Positions 1 through 11,589 of a stretch of DNA of 64,000 bases are shown piece after piece. The notes under the pieces are model-generated. The model did no database searches and was not told where the DNA came from. It was given only the letters and a program-made list of their open reading frames with translations. The DNA is from Amaranthus tricolor (Eukaryota > Streptophyta > Magnoliopsida > Caryophyllales > Amaranthaceae): contig NC_080062.1 in the NCBI RefSeq assembly GCF_026212465.1, forward strand, positions 1,479,501-1,543,500. Reading direction: 5' to 3'. Position numbers and translations under genes: made by a program. Every line of letters begins with the position of its first letter. The stretch's first letter is position 1.

Positions 1-2312
1 AGGCCGGCTTATGCATAAACACAAGTTCTTAAATGAGACTGTTTAATGGTCAGATCGTTACTATTAGGCTGGCTTATATACATTTAACATGTTAAAATAA
101 TTACTTATAATTTTAAAGGAATTAATTACAAAATAAGCTAATTATATGGATTCGATCTCATACAAAACAAGTTGTTCAATAAAAGGATAGAAAACGGTAA
201 ATCATAACCTTATTAAATGTATTACTCATTAAGTAGTAATTAAAATAGGAGTAATTATTTACTTTTAAAGATTTTTCTTGTGAATATTACTTAAGCTTGA
301 AAATTATATGTAAATACTAAATAGTAATATCTTTACTTCATCATTTATGGATAAATTTTAGTAAAGATGAGAATATTCCAAGTCATTGAATTGTTGATGT
401 ACAAATTTTAGTGTAAAATTATTCTCAAGAATCAAATTTAGTTAATATTTTTGTTATTAAATATACTTAATTTGGTCAGAGAATCCAAAAAAATAAACTA
501 TTATTAAGGTGGAAAAGTATTCTCCTGTCTTTGTTTGCTGCTAAGAGTACTATTAATGTCAGCTAAAAGGAATTTTTCTAGCTTTGCAAAATTTTATAAA
601 TTTAAGGATTTTGCTAATGAACGGCCAATAGTGTTTCGCTTTTATGAATATAAATCAGAGAATTTTTTAAATAATTCGGAAAATAATATATACAGCTGCC
701 TAAATAAATTTATCTTATGATTTTAATTAAAAATAACGATATAATATGATTTCAATACAAATTATATAAGTATCGATACATTTAATACTTATGTTTCACT
801 TAGAATCGAATTTTGTTTTAGTTGGAATTTGAGGTATTCATTGAGGTCATTGAGTTAATTTTAGGATAGATGTTTTGGGTTAGTTTGAAATCGAATTTTG
901 TGTTCATATTGTTTTTTTACGTAATTGTAAATCATTTTTGAAGCAGGGTAAAATCGGATTCTGTTACAAGGTCGGATAAATTTCAGATTATCGGGTCTGT
1001 TTTGAACACCTTTAGTTTGAGCAAATATCGTCTTATCTAGACAAGTACCTGAAATCGAATCTAATCTAGCCCTCTCATACCCTCAACCTGCTGATATCTA
1101 AAAAAATTTATTTTCACCAAATATTTATACTTGTAACTTCTTATATATCCAACCATTAATTATTAATTAAATTATTTAAATAGCATTAAATTCGGAATCT
1201 ATTAATAAATTACGCGTAAAATATTCTACTTCTATATTATTTTTATGTTTGTTTTTTTTTAAAATTAACTTTTTAATAAAATAAATTATATTCAATGATA
1301 TTTAACAATTGGGAATTATTCCATATATTTTAAAAGAGTGAAAAATAATTTTTTTTTTTCCAAATTTACTTGAGTAGTGGGATTACATTCCTAGATTCTT
1401 CAGCTCATGTTGCTTCTACTCTTTCTGTTTCTCTTTCCAGATTTATCAATTTATTCTGAATTCTTTTCTTTGCTTTTATTTATTATCATGTGATGTTTTC
1501 ACGTGGATGGATTCTTTATGATGAAAAGAAAATCTAAAATGAAAATTATTTAATTTGTAAATTAATTCCTGTTCAACTTTAAATGGGTTTTTAATTTGCT
1601 TAAAATTTTTGTAACTTTTAATCTGTATACAGATTTACAGATAATTATCCTAATTAAATACAATTAATTGAAGTACTTTGCGTGTTTTTGCAGTTGCTAA
1701 AAAGCAAAAATGACCTTTCTTTAATCTGTTTTAACTTTGAGTATTGGTTAAGATTCAAAAAATTCTATGATAATTATCCCGAGCTATATAACTCGAATTC
1801 TTCATTTTGCTTCACGTACCCATATTTGATTTTTGATCCTCGGAAATTGGTATGACCCTTAGACGCTTCATTTTAGGCATAATGTAAATATTTAGACGTA
1901 TCAGACACTCGGACATGTACCAGCATCCAACATCAGTACCTAAGTCCAACTAACATAGATCCCGAATAACACCAAGCAATCCGTTTGTGGTAAATGCTAT
2001 TACTGATGGAGTATGTAACATATTCTGGGGTTACAGCAATTAGTGTAAGTATTTAGTTGAGTAGGTTACCGTCTTACGTATTACCTGTTGATTATAAATC
2101 TTTTTGTTACGAGCTATGGCAATTGCGATTTACTCTGTAGTTCAGATTTCGGAATATTATGTAGTTATATTCGTTGGGCTCTTTCATTTCAAAATGTGCT
2201 GTATGATCTGTCTTTTCTAATTAGCTTGATGGTTATCTACTTTGTTACTGGGACTTTTCATTTTACCTCAAATGTCCATGTAGGATCCTTAACAAGCAGA
2301 TACGGGTACGAC

Positions 2313-2453
2313 CAGTGTCACATAATTCGCTAATCTCCTTGCGAATCGTAAAACGAAAAAAGCAAATTATGATCGATATTAGGCTAGTCTTGAGCAAATT
2401 TGAGCGAATCGCGAATTCAAAAAGCGAATTAGCTAGCAAATAATGCCACACTA
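2313..2453. mobile_element. 141-bp hAT-like MITE with 8-bp target duplication
   Basis: Ends read CAGTGTCACAT on the left and ATGCCACACTA on the right, forming an imperfect terminal inverted repeat that continues inward (TAATTCGCTAATC against its degenerate complement). The 8-bp word GGTACGAC flanks both sides, at 2305-2312 and 2454-2461. An 8-bp duplication fits hAT-superfamily insertion. It carries no coding capacity. Assignment to hAT rests only on duplication length and the general look of the termini. Confidence 0.7.
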
Positions 2454-2645
2454 GGTACGACACTTCGACACTTTATTTCGGACCCAAAATTTTTGTACCT
2501 TTTTATAATTAAGACAAGTTTGATACTCGGACATGTACCTATGTCGGATCTAAATTCTCGAGTCCGAGTAATAGAGGTTATATGCAAGTATACATTTAAT
2601 GTTTTAGACAGCCATCTAATGACCCAAAAATAGCCAAAAACCAAT

Positions 2646-2701
2646 CACAATTTGCTTTTTTTGATTCGCTAATCGTAAGGAGATTAGTAAATCATGTGAC
2701 A
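2646..2701 (-). repeat. Solitary MITE terminus related to 2313-2453
   Basis: Read on the minus strand from 2701, this begins TGTCACATGATT and continues through CTAATCTCCTTACGATTAGCG and an A-rich tract to GCAAATTGTGAT. It matches about 60 bp of the left half of the MITE at 2313-2372 with scattered differences. No partner end or target duplication was found, so it is either a truncated copy or one arm of a larger nested inverted-repeat structure spanning 2316-2701. Confidence 0.5.
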
Positions 2702-2904
2702 GACTTACAGACATTAGTCATTTTTTGGCATTATGTTTTTATTAACCTAATAAAGTATATTTTAAGTGATCTCATACTGAAATCATGTCTGGCTTGTTCT
2801 GAATTATTTTTTGGATTTATAGTCAGGTATATTGTGCACATTAAAATTTTTACAGGTTCTGTAATGGCTGATTGATTGAAGTTTTTGTATGTATTACTAT
2901 GTAG

Positions 2905-3757
2905 GAACAAGATAAGCATAGTAGCTGCTGGTGCCTTGGATTCGATGATCGGTTTTCTCCAATCGGAGAACACGAGTCTTCAAGAATATGCCACCGCCTC
3001 GTTGCTAACGCTCTCCGCATCTTCAGTAAATAAGCCAACCATTACTTCTTCTGGGGCGATCCCTCTTCTAGTAGATGTCCTAGAAACCGGCACGCCTCAA
3101 GCCAAGGTAGATGCTGTCATGGCACTTTACAACCTTTCCACACACGCGAATAACATTACTCTGATCTTAGAGACAGACCCTATTCCGCTCATTGTCGACT
3201 TGCTCAAAACGTGCAAGAAATCCTCGAAAACAGCTGAAAAATGCACGGCTCTCTTAGAATCTCTTGTGAATTTCGATGAGGGTAGAAATGCTTTAGTCTC
3301 CGAAGAAGGCGGTGTACTTGCTGTCGTGGAGGTCTTAGAAAGCGGATCTTTGCAAAGTCGAGAACATGCGGTTGGGGCACTCTTGACGATGTGTGAGATC
3401 GATCGGTCCAAGTATCGGGACCCAATACTTAGAGAAGGGGTTATACCGGGTTTACTCGAGCTTACGGTACAAGGAACTCCGAAGTCACAAAACAAAGCTC
3501 ATTTGTTGTTGAGGTTGCTTAGGGAGTCACCTTATCCAAGGTCGGAGTTACAACCGGATACTTTGGAGAACATTGTTTGTACCATCATCTCACAAATGGA
3601 CGGTGAGGAACAATCAGGAAAAGCAAAGAAGATGCTTGCCGAGATGGTGCAAGTGAGTATGGAACAAAGTTTGAGACATTTGCAGCAAAGGGCTCTTGTA
3701 TGCACCCCTTCTGATCTTCCGATTGCCAATTGTGCATCTCAAGTTCCTTCGAAATGA
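2905..3757 (+). CDS. ARM-repeat protein (U-box/ARM superfamily), 3' terminal exon
   Basis: The exon opens after an AG acceptor at 2903-2904 and encodes 283 residues to the TGA at 3755-3757; the first base completes a codon begun in an upstream exon outside the window. The protein is a run of about 41-residue armadillo repeats: GAL..MIGFLQSEN, GAIPLLVDVLETGTPQAK, GGVLAVVEVLESGSLQ and GVIPGLLELTVQGTPKSQ each mark repeat helices. It ends in a conserved basic tail (SGKAKKMLAEMVQVSMEQSL, then RHLQQRA). ARM arrays of this kind occur in plant U-box E3 ligases and in shorter ARM-only relatives. No U-box is visible here; the domain, if present, would be upstream. The methionine at 2876 lies in the intron and is not the start. 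Family assignment is confident; the exact member is not. Confidence 0.88.
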
Positions 3758-4329
3758 TCATATAATAATCTAATCAATCTCTTTATTTCCTCGTTTTGAA
3801 ATTCCGAAAACTTGTTTAAACTTTTGCCCAGTCGTTTTAGATACGATCTTTTGGGCAAATGAGAATGTTATACTACTGTGCATACAATGAGCGATGCCAG
3901 TCCAGGCCATTGTTAAGTGGTATCAGGTGATTGGTGGATGTTGTGGGGAATGAAATTAGGAAAATTTGGAATATAGGGGTCTTTTTTTTCTTTTTCTTTT
4001 TCCTTGATAGTCTCTTGTTTGTAAAGAAAATTGTTTATTAAATCTTGTAATGGTAATTCTCAATCGTTCCACGTTTAGAGCTCAGTTGTTGATGAATATT
4101 GGGACTGATTTATTGATTTATATAGCCGATCCTGTGCTTTTGGGTTTAGAATTTTGGCATTGTTGAATATAGAGCACAATTACTATTAGACGAATATATA
4201 AGTGACTCTTGACATTCTTACCCTCCACAATCAAGGCTACCCTTGGTGGTCAACACGAACTAACTCGAGCCTAAATGTAGTCGATCCACATGTTACTATT
4301 ACACTGCAAACATTCAATCTATTATTAAT

Positions 4330-4560
4330 GACGGTGATAGAGTATATAACATAACGTAAGACTACAAGTCTACAACCATTAGCTTAAGTTTTTTTTAATA
4401 AGATAGTTTTTTAACATGATATTAGATGTCTATAATTCAATTTTCATCCACACTTTCAGATTAAAGGACTTTCAAATAAGAGATGCAAATTGATAGAGTA
4501 TATAACACATTATGAGGCTGTATTTAGAGGCTTAAGTATTTGGTTAAGTTGGTTTTATGA
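4330..4560 (-). repeat. Two-core dispersed repeat copy
   Basis: Two phrases of the type GAGTATATAACAcATTATGAGG followed by a purine-rich stretch and GCTTAAG..TTGGTTAAGTTGG lie about 155 bp apart, with ACATGATAT and ATCCACACTTT between them. The same order of phrases occurs at 63050-63345 and, in opposite orientation, at 16740-17120. This marks it as a copy of a dispersed repeat family. Confidence 0.5.
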
Positions 4561-4949
4561 GGGATAGGGTTGAAATTGGACGGTGGTAAACTCGGGCCAC
4601 TTAATATCAATAATGCAGGAAACATCAATGTTTTGTAATGCATCAACACTGCAATGTTTTGGGGTTATAAGTGAGTTAATACTTCCCTAAGCAAGAGATC
4701 CGTTCGTGTATTTTGTCGGCAAACAGAAAATTCTGGTACTCGTTGCACAATTTGGGGAGGAAATACACAAACCCCACCCAAGAAAAAAAGGGGCACAAAC
4801 TTGACTAAGAGGAGTACATAGTATTGTGAACCATGATTCATGATTTTCATGATTTTGTTTGAAAGTTTATGAGGACACTAGTTAAAAAGCCTCCAGGTAA
4901 GTGCCTATTTTATCCCTATCTTTTTCTCTTCAATTATTTTTGTCCTCTT

Positions 4950-5420
4950 GTGTACACTGAAATCGGGTATGATTCGACTCGATTTGACCCCATACATGGG
5001 ACATGCACATAGACATGTCAAATTTTGATTTGATCTGAAATTGACCCGAGCCACGACTGAAAATTAGTGGGTCATGACCCCAAACAAGGTCAAACTCGAT
5101 CGAAATCCATACCAACCATTTTGACCCATTTTCAATTCCCCGTCATCATTTTAAGTCGAGACCCCCTACATGTTAAGTCAAAATTTCAAATTTGATATAA
5201 TATTGGTCTTTTTATTATTAATTAATTTTTTTAAGGAAAAAAATATTTTATATATCTTTTTTGGAGAAAAAATTAATGCTATGGAAAAAAAATTAAAAGA
5301 CTTGGCCTATTGGGTTGACTCGAACTCAACATAATCCATCACAAAACTAAACCCGATTGAAATCGACCTGACCTAACCCGAAATCCATCTAACCAACAGC
5401 TTTGATAGGTCTACTAAATA
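4950..5420. repeat. Dispersed GACCC/AACCCG-rich repeat, copy 1
   Basis: This stretch is rich in TTGACCC, AACCCG and TCGA words, has an AT-rich centre (about 5170-5290), and ends near TTTGATAGGTCT. The block at 61270-61740 has the same layout, including TTTTGACCC/AAAATGGGTCAA-type phrases, TCATCATTT, a central AT-rich stretch and TTTTGACAGATCT at the far end. It appears to be an old noncoding dispersed element. Confidence 0.45.
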
Positions 5421-7678
5421 TCAATTTTGATTGTCAAATATTTACGTACACACAAGAATCAAAATAAACTCTACTCAATATATCATAACTGAAATCTGTC
5501 CAAACATCCGAATGTACACCTCTAAAAGGGATTTTGCTTTTTTCCCTTTGAATGAAGAAACATGGGTTCTGTCATGGATATACCATATGCTTCTAAGTCC
5601 CACCAAGGCAGTAAGTAGTAGTAAGTTCCATTTTCCATGAATAATTTAGTGGTTACTTTGAACAAAAAACATGTCCATCAATGTAGCTTTTCCAAAAATC
5701 AAAATGAAAGAAACTTTTATTTTACTTTTTTTGATAGAATATAAACTTTTTTTACATTTATTTGTGGACATTGTGGTGTGTATAATATAAGATATATAGA
5801 GAAAAGATTTTAGGATATGAATTGAAAGAGAAGTGATTGAATTAGAATTTGGTTGGTTTCACTTTCACCACTTAAAAAAAATATGACACCATTAATTTCC
5901 TATTAGTGATTATAGAGATGATACGGTATGCTTACAAAATACAAGAGTCTTCTTAACATACTTTTCAAATAAAGGTTTCACTATTTCTTCAACTAACAAG
6001 TTGAATATATGCCATAATACAAACAACTAAGAGTGCTATTTTAGATTCCATCTAAATTGTACCAGCTCTTCTTATAAGAAATTGTCTCACCGTAAGATAA
6101 TTTATATAGAAGGTTCATTATGCTAAAGATTTCTATTATTGGGCTGTTTGACTCAAGTATGGGGCACGTCTCATGTGAGACCGTCTCATACAAAAATTTG
6201 TGAACGCTTATACATCTAACTTCTCTTACATCGTTTTAATTTTCACACATTTATTAAACATCAATTATCAACAACTTAATTTATAAAAATAACAATATTT
6301 TATTTCTTGATTTTTCAATACTTTAAACTTTTTATACTTTTCTATCATTTGTCATCAACCCATTATTTTTTTTCTCTTTCTATTTAACATTAGAGATATA
6401 TCTATTTGCAAAGATAAATTAGAGATATTTCTTATATCAGACTTACCATTATTTCATTGCATATATCTCAAGAAAAAGACAAAAGATATTCTCAAAAATA
6501 CTAACATAGGAGTAATATTTAAATCAACATATTTCTTCCTTTTAATTAGAATTGAATGGAGGGAACATATAATTAACTAGTAAGTACTAGAAAAGCCAAA
6601 TAAATGAAGTAATAAGATCCCAAACATCATGGATGTGATCAACTTTATGGTTTCTAGTAGGGAAGGTGTTTGGTGTTAGGTTTACCTGAATTGAAAGCAT
6701 TAATATATACTCCCTACTACATAACTCTAACTCTTATTATTTATTACTCTCTTTGGTTCTGTCTTAATGTCTCATTTGCTTTTTATACGTTTGTTAATAT
6801 ACTAATTAAAAATTATAATATTTTTAATTGTATATTATTAAAAATTATATAAATTTGACATTAATAATCTTTACATTGAGTCAAATCACATAAAATCTCA
6901 CTTAACTATATTTAAACTTATAAATTAAAAATTAAATATAAATTAAGAGTGAAATGTGAATAATGTCAAAAAAACAAATAAAAAATCGACTCTGAATAGG
7001 AGGGAGTATTATTATTATAACCTATTATATGAACATGGCTAATTGTTATTCATCACAAGTGTCATAAGAACACTCAATTCTCACCTTGTAACCATTATTT
7101 TTGTACTCTATTATGATGGAAGATTGATTAAATGACAAACTTAAGAAGCCTTATCAATTACATCAATGATGTTTGCTAAATTGAGTTTTGATCTACTCTT
7201 ACTTATTGACTTATTTCAATGCTAAGTGACAAATTTTGAGAAATTTTCTTAGAATTGATTAACATTACAATTGACCAAATTTTATAGTATGAAATGAGTA
7301 AATGATCTTGTAATTACTATTTATTAGGAGGATTGTAAGAGTGTTGTTTTATTAATGTTTTGTCATCGCAAGCAGCTTGTAAAAAATTAGTTATTGAGGT
7401 GGTTGGTATATCTGTACATACTTAATTTTCTCCTTTTCAGATTAAATGTTTCATTTCTTTGATATTATTTACAAATCACTTTTGATTTGTATTTTATTTT
7501 TATAGAGGATAATGGATCATGGATTTGGTTCGAATCCATTTTAATAGGGTTGGGTCCTACTTTTTGGACGCATTGGATTCGTGTCAGATTTGGATCCATA
7601 TTATTTTGATAGACCAGCGTCCAGGTCTCAATAAGTATCCAAGCCCGGATCCGTGGATTCAAGGACCGTTTTATTTTA

Positions 7679-8727
7679 GGGGGCGTTTGGTTCGCACAAG
7701 GGAATCGGAATGGAATGAGGAAAGGGAATGAAGGAGAAAGGAATGGATTCCCCTAATTTAGCCTAGTCGTTTGGTTGTGTTCAGGAAACGGAATCAATCC
7801 CTTTGTGACTGTTTGGTTCAAGTTGGATTAATTGATTCCCTTTCAACAGAGATTAGGAACAACCCAGAAAAGGAACAAAACAATGGCGAAGAACTTCAAT
7901 TCACTCGAACAACAAAACGATGTTCATCAATGGCGGTACAGAAATCTATGTAGAACAACCCAGAAATCCAATTCATCCTACAAATCCAATTCATCAAAAA
8001 TCAAAAACGCAACAGAAACGAAATTACAACAAGAATCAAAAACGCAGGCTTTCATCAATGGTGGTACAACACAGATTCAACAAGAACACGAAGAAGAATG
8101 GAGGCAGCAAAATCGAGATTGAGAAGAAGAGAAGAGAAGTTGAGGAAGATGAACGAGGCGTGAACAGGTGAACGTGCCACCCCTCACTGATGTTCACTGA
8201 GCGAATCAGTTCGTTGTTCGCCTATTCGCACTTCGCAAAGCCACTGCTGGCTGCTACTGCTGCTTCCGTGAACAGGTGAACGTGAAATCAAGACCACCAG
8301 ACCCATCAACGCCGACGGCCCACCACCAAATCAACCCACCTTCAATTCAAGTTTTGTTTTTATTTCAAGTTTCAAATCTCTTTATCTGTTCCTTGTCTCA
8401 TCGTCGTAGCCTCAACCGAGCAGCCGCCGCCAGCACCGGCCAAATCAACCCAGCCGTCGCAGTTCAGGAAGGATGGAGGCGCGAGGAAGGAGAAATATGG
8501 TGAGGAAGGAGGCGCGAGTGAGAAAGGGAAGGCAGCAGCTGTGGGGAAGGGAATGGAATGGGAAAGTGGAGGGGGAGGGAGGGAATGAGGATTACCTCAT
8601 TTTAGGTAATCCAAAACCTTAATATGGGGAAAGGGAATGATTCTAACTGCGAACCAAACAACATCAAAGGGAATGGGGTATTTCCATTCCCTTTCCCTTT
8701 CCTTAATACCCCCAACCAAACGCCCCC
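7679..8727. mobile_element. 1.05-kb terminal-inverted-repeat transposon, non-autonomous
   Basis: A perfect 14-bp inverted repeat GGGGGCGTTTGGTT bounds the element (7679-7692 and complement 8714-8727). The subterminal motif GTTTGGTT recurs directly at 7769 and 7811 and inverted at 8652, as expected for transposase-binding sites. The interior is A-rich, then GC-rich, with a 17-bp direct repeat (GTGAACAGGTGAACGTG at about 8160 and 8268); it encodes no transposase. Flanks read TTA on the left and TAT on the right, so a 3-bp duplication as in PIF/Harbinger is not proven. ORFs inside it are low-complexity and I do not call them genes. Confidence 0.72.
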
Positions 8728-8744
8728 TATTTACTAATTTCCTA

Positions 8745-8914
8745 ACCTACGTCATAATTCCAATGAATTACACAATTACTAACTCAAACGAGACATTTCA
8801 AAGCATCAGACATTTCTCCTCTTTCTCCCTCAAACCCTCATTCTCAGTTCCAACCACCGCATATCTACATCCTAGCTGCACTCTCTTTGCTCCCTTAACC
8901 ACCGTCGCCCGCCG
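8745..8914 (+). promoter_or_regulatory. Putative ABCI1 promoter and 5' leader exon
   Basis: A pyrimidine-rich leader-like stretch (CTCCTCTTTCTCCCTCAAAC near 8816) runs to a consensus donor CCG|GTATGT at 8914/8915. The CDS of ABCI1 starts directly after an AG acceptor (10895-10896), so the leader and the first coding exon would be joined by removing 8915-10896. The transcription start is not visible in sequence; exon boundaries other than the donor are guesses. The inverted-repeat transposon ends only about 20-90 bp upstream. Confidence 0.5.
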
Positions 8915-9008
8915 GTATGTATTCCTGTCTTGCTTTTTTTTTTTTTTATTATTGTAGGATTTGCTAGGGTTAAATAATTCTTTAACTCTATTTTTCAAGA
9001 TTGAAGAT

Positions 9009-9165
9009 TTTGGGGGTTTTTGATTTTTAGGGTTTAATTTTAGGGGTTTTTGATTTTTAGAGTTCACATTTAGGGAATTTTTTATTTTTAGGGTTTACAT
9101 TTTGGGAAATTCGATTTTTAGGGTTTAGATTTTGGATATTTTTTATTTTTAGGGGTTTTGGGTAT
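9009..9165 (+). repeat. Imperfect TTTTTAGGGTTTA-type tandem repeat
   Basis: A phrase of the form GGG(T/A)TTTTTGATTTTTAGGGTTTA recurs about five times with spacing of roughly 30-35 bp and much variation. It lies in the inferred 5' UTR intron of ABCI1. The resemblance to plant telomere repeat TTTAGGG is partial, and the array is interrupted by T-runs, so it is best seen as a decayed minisatellite. Confidence 0.55.
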
Positions 9166-9441
9166 TTTTGCTAAATGGAAAGGAGGAAATATTAGAAGTT
9201 TATCCATGTGCTGTCGACTGTTGTGGTATGTTTATGATGATGATGAACGAACGACAAAGATGATAGCCAATTTAATGGAATGGAGCCGTTTTGGATCCGA
9301 ATCCGATCCTGAATGTGTAAGATCCACGGATACGGATCAGGGTCCTGAAAAATTAGACCCGTGGATCTGATGATTGCTTGTACAGTTGTACTATAGCACT
9401 TAGAGTGGAGATGTGGGGTTATTAATAAAGCAGAGCTACAG

Positions 9442-9561
9442 TTGTGAGAGATCGTCTCTCCATGAGACCACTTCAAAACAAGAAGTTCATATGCTAATGT
9501 ATTAGTTTGACTATTTAGCCCATGTACAGAGAACGTCTCACGATAAGACCGTCTCTCACAA
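9442..9561. mobile_element. 120-bp MITE with GAGACGGTCTC-type arms
   Basis: The arms TTGTGAGAGATCGTCTCTCC (left) and the complement of the right end, TTGTGAGAGACGGTCTTATC, form an approximately 28-bp imperfect inverted repeat around a 60-bp AT-rich core. Fragments of the same motif lie near 6168, 12820, 13345 and 16070, so it is a repeated family in this genome. No clear target duplication was found. It sits in the inferred first intron of ABCI1. Confidence 0.6.
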
Positions 9562-10896
9562 GAATTTGGGATAAAAGGAAGTTATGCTTTTAAGGAAATG
9601 GTTGAGGATAATAGGTTTTGGAGGAATTAAAGGGAACGGAATATGGATATTTTATAGATTTTTTTTCATATGCCAGCTAGAAAGTATGCTATTCTTTGCT
9701 ATTCATTCTATAGAGAATTTTAGAGAAAGGGTTTTTCATGCCAGCAATGCTTTTTACAATGAGAAAACTGAATTTGGAGATTGTTTTTTGCTGAAAATTT
9801 TGGATTGCTCATCCCTTTGAGATAGAAATGGAGTACCTTTAATGACCAGGGGTTGTTACTGGTCGTTGTTTGTGTCTCTGGTAAATTGTCTGACTGGTTA
9901 TAATAGAGTCTGGACAATAAAACATTATGTTTTCTGGTGTTAGGAATGTATTGTGAGCGCTAGACAGAAGATATTGTAGTAAAATTACAAAAAAATAGGG
10001 ATGAAATCAAGAGATGCTACATGAAATGTAATATAGATCAGCAAAATGAAAGATTCTATTGATTTGTTGAGCAATGCCCAACTCAAGTATTTCGAGCATA
10101 AAGCTCCCAAAGTGTTCAGAACACTGTTTATCAATTCAAAACATAATTCTATTCTTCTCCTCCCCTTCATTGTATATACATAAAACTATAACAATCTTAG
10201 AGAATTCTTTCTCCATTGCCTATATTACTCTCTTTTGCGTTGTGAGTGAATTTTCAATTTATGACTATCAGTTGAAATATCAAGATAGGTTCATAGTTTA
10301 AGAATTTATTTGAGGAAAACTGATTGCAAAGATGGGAGAGGCCAAGATAAATACTTATTTATGGGCGTAATCAGTTATGGTTATGTGGGATTCACATTAT
10401 TTTTTTCAGTTGGCATTAATTTAGGTGGCTTGATATTCTTCATAAGATGATGCCAAGAAGGATAAAGATGAATTTTTGAAAGAAGTATAATGTTTTGAGG
10501 TTGATGGTGAGAAGCCTTGAACTGTGTGTCTTTGAAATGGCAGTTAGTGCATCATCATCATTATCATATCCAGTGTATCCCGCACATAAAAAATTGGTTG
10601 TTTGTGCATCATGGTAGTAAAATTGGAGAGGCCATCTTAGACCACGAGCAGGCGAAGTATTAAATTTAGGGAATAAGGTTGTGGAGGGGCCTGTGGTTTC
10701 TTATAGCTCCTAAATGGATATATTGTTTTATCTTGTTATGTCGGTTGTTGTTTCTCTGGAGCTGTTTGGTGTTCTGCTTTTCTTTTTAAATGTTCTGAAA
10801 TTGATGTTTTCGTAAGAGGCGGAGTCTCTGATGTATCTTGCTGATGACACTATGCTCATCCTTTCTACTTCTGTACATTGTAATATATTTTAGCAG

Positions 10897-11589
10897 ATGT
10901 CTTTAAGGAAACCCACACTTCCTCGTTTACTTCTCAACAATGTTTCTTGTATGCGAAATGCCCAACAAATCTTGCGTCATGTGAATGTCTCGATTCATGA
11001 TGGAGGTGCACTCGTGCTGACAGGCAGCAATGGTTCAGGCAAAAGCACTTTTCTTCGCATGTTAGCCGGCTTTTCCAAGCCTTCTGCTGGTGAGATCCTT
11101 TGGAACGGTCACGATATTACCCAGTCGGGAGTATTTCATCAATATAAGCTTCAACTCGGATGGGTTTCTCTTAAAGATGCTATCAAGGAGAAATTTACTG
11201 TCTTGGAAAACGTGCAATGGTTCGAAGTTCTCGAGGGAAAAGAAGGCAGAGCTCTACCAGCTTTGGAGCTAATGGGATTGGGAAAGTTGGCAAAGGAAAA
11301 GGCAAGAATGTTGTCGATGGGCCAACGAAAAAGGTTGCAGCTCGCTAGGCTACTAGCAATCGATAGGCCTATTTGGTTGTTGGATGAGCCCTCTGTTGCC
11401 TTGGATGATGACGGGGTGAAACTCTTGGAGCATATCATTGCTGAGCATCGGAAAAAGGGTGGAATAGTTTTTGTAGCGACGCATCTACCTATTGAGATCG
11501 ACAATGCAATGTACTTGAGATTACCACCTAGGTTTCCTAGACGTATGACTCTGGTCGATATGCTTGATCGTAGTGATCACGTTATTTAA
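10897..11589 (+). CDS. ABCI1: ABC transporter I family member 1, CcmA-like cytochrome c maturation ATPase
   Basis: The CDS encodes 230 residues, a single nucleotide-binding domain of the length usual for CcmA. Walker A GSNGSGKST is at residues 43-51, the signature LSMGQRKR at 139-146, Walker B IWLLDEPS at 159-166 and the switch histidine in ATHLP at 194-198; all catalytic positions are present. In plants CcmA pairs with mitochondrially encoded CcmB in System I cytochrome c maturation at the inner mitochondrial membrane, where its ATPase drives release of heme-loaded CcmE. The start codon follows immediately after the acceptor AG at 10895-10896, implying a spliced noncoding leader (donor at 8915). 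No presequence is obvious, as in the family. The coding part is a single exon. Confidence 0.93.
   Translation: MSLRKPTLPRLLLNNVSCMRNAQQILRHVNVSIHDGGALVLTGSNGSGKSTFLRMLAGFSKPSAGEILWNGHDITQSGVFHQYKLQLGWVSLKDAIKEKFTVLENVQWFEVLEGKEGRALPALELMGLGKLAKEKARMLSMGQRKRLQLARLLAIDRPIWLLDEPSVALDDDGVKLLEHIIAEHRKKGGIVFVATHLPIEIDNAMYLRLPPRFPRRMTLVDMLDRSDHVI

Larger units (their letters stand above)
1..2904. other. Intron or upstream DNA of the ARM-repeat gene
   Basis: This is AT-rich DNA with no coding exon that I can recognise. A clean AG acceptor at 2903-2904 opens the ARM exon downstream, so most of this stretch is probably a long intron whose 5' exon lies before the window. It holds a decayed dispersed-repeat piece at 945-1010 (matching 59555-59620 in opposite orientation), a second dispersed-repeat piece at about 2006-2064, a 141-bp MITE at 2313-2453 and a related terminus at 2646-2701. 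The short ORFs at 535-720 and 2088-2333 resemble nothing I know. Confidence 0.5.
3758..7678. other. Intergenic region with dispersed repeats
   Basis: The ARM gene 3' UTR probably runs to about 4060, ending in AT-rich sequence with an ATTAAAT-type word near 4037. A two-core dispersed repeat lies at about 4330-4560 and a pyrimidine/GACCC-rich dispersed repeat at about 4950-5420. A GAGACGGTCTC-type fragment sits near 6168-6200. I see no gene: ORFs at 5431, 6670 and 7519 are short, low in complexity and resemble no family I know. Confidence 0.5.

Noticed and set aside
2876..2904. In-frame ATG upstream of the ARM exon
   Set aside because: It lies before a clear splice acceptor and adds unrelated hydrophobic residues; the ARM repeat starts after the acceptor.
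7771..8503. Overlapping plus-strand ORFs of 60-96 residues
   Set aside because: All lie within the inverted-repeat transposon, overlap in different frames and have asparagine/glutamine-rich or scrambled composition.
9009..9165. Interstitial telomere array
   Set aside because: The TTTAGGG-like words are not contiguous and the unit is about 30-35 bp, so it is a minisatellite at most.
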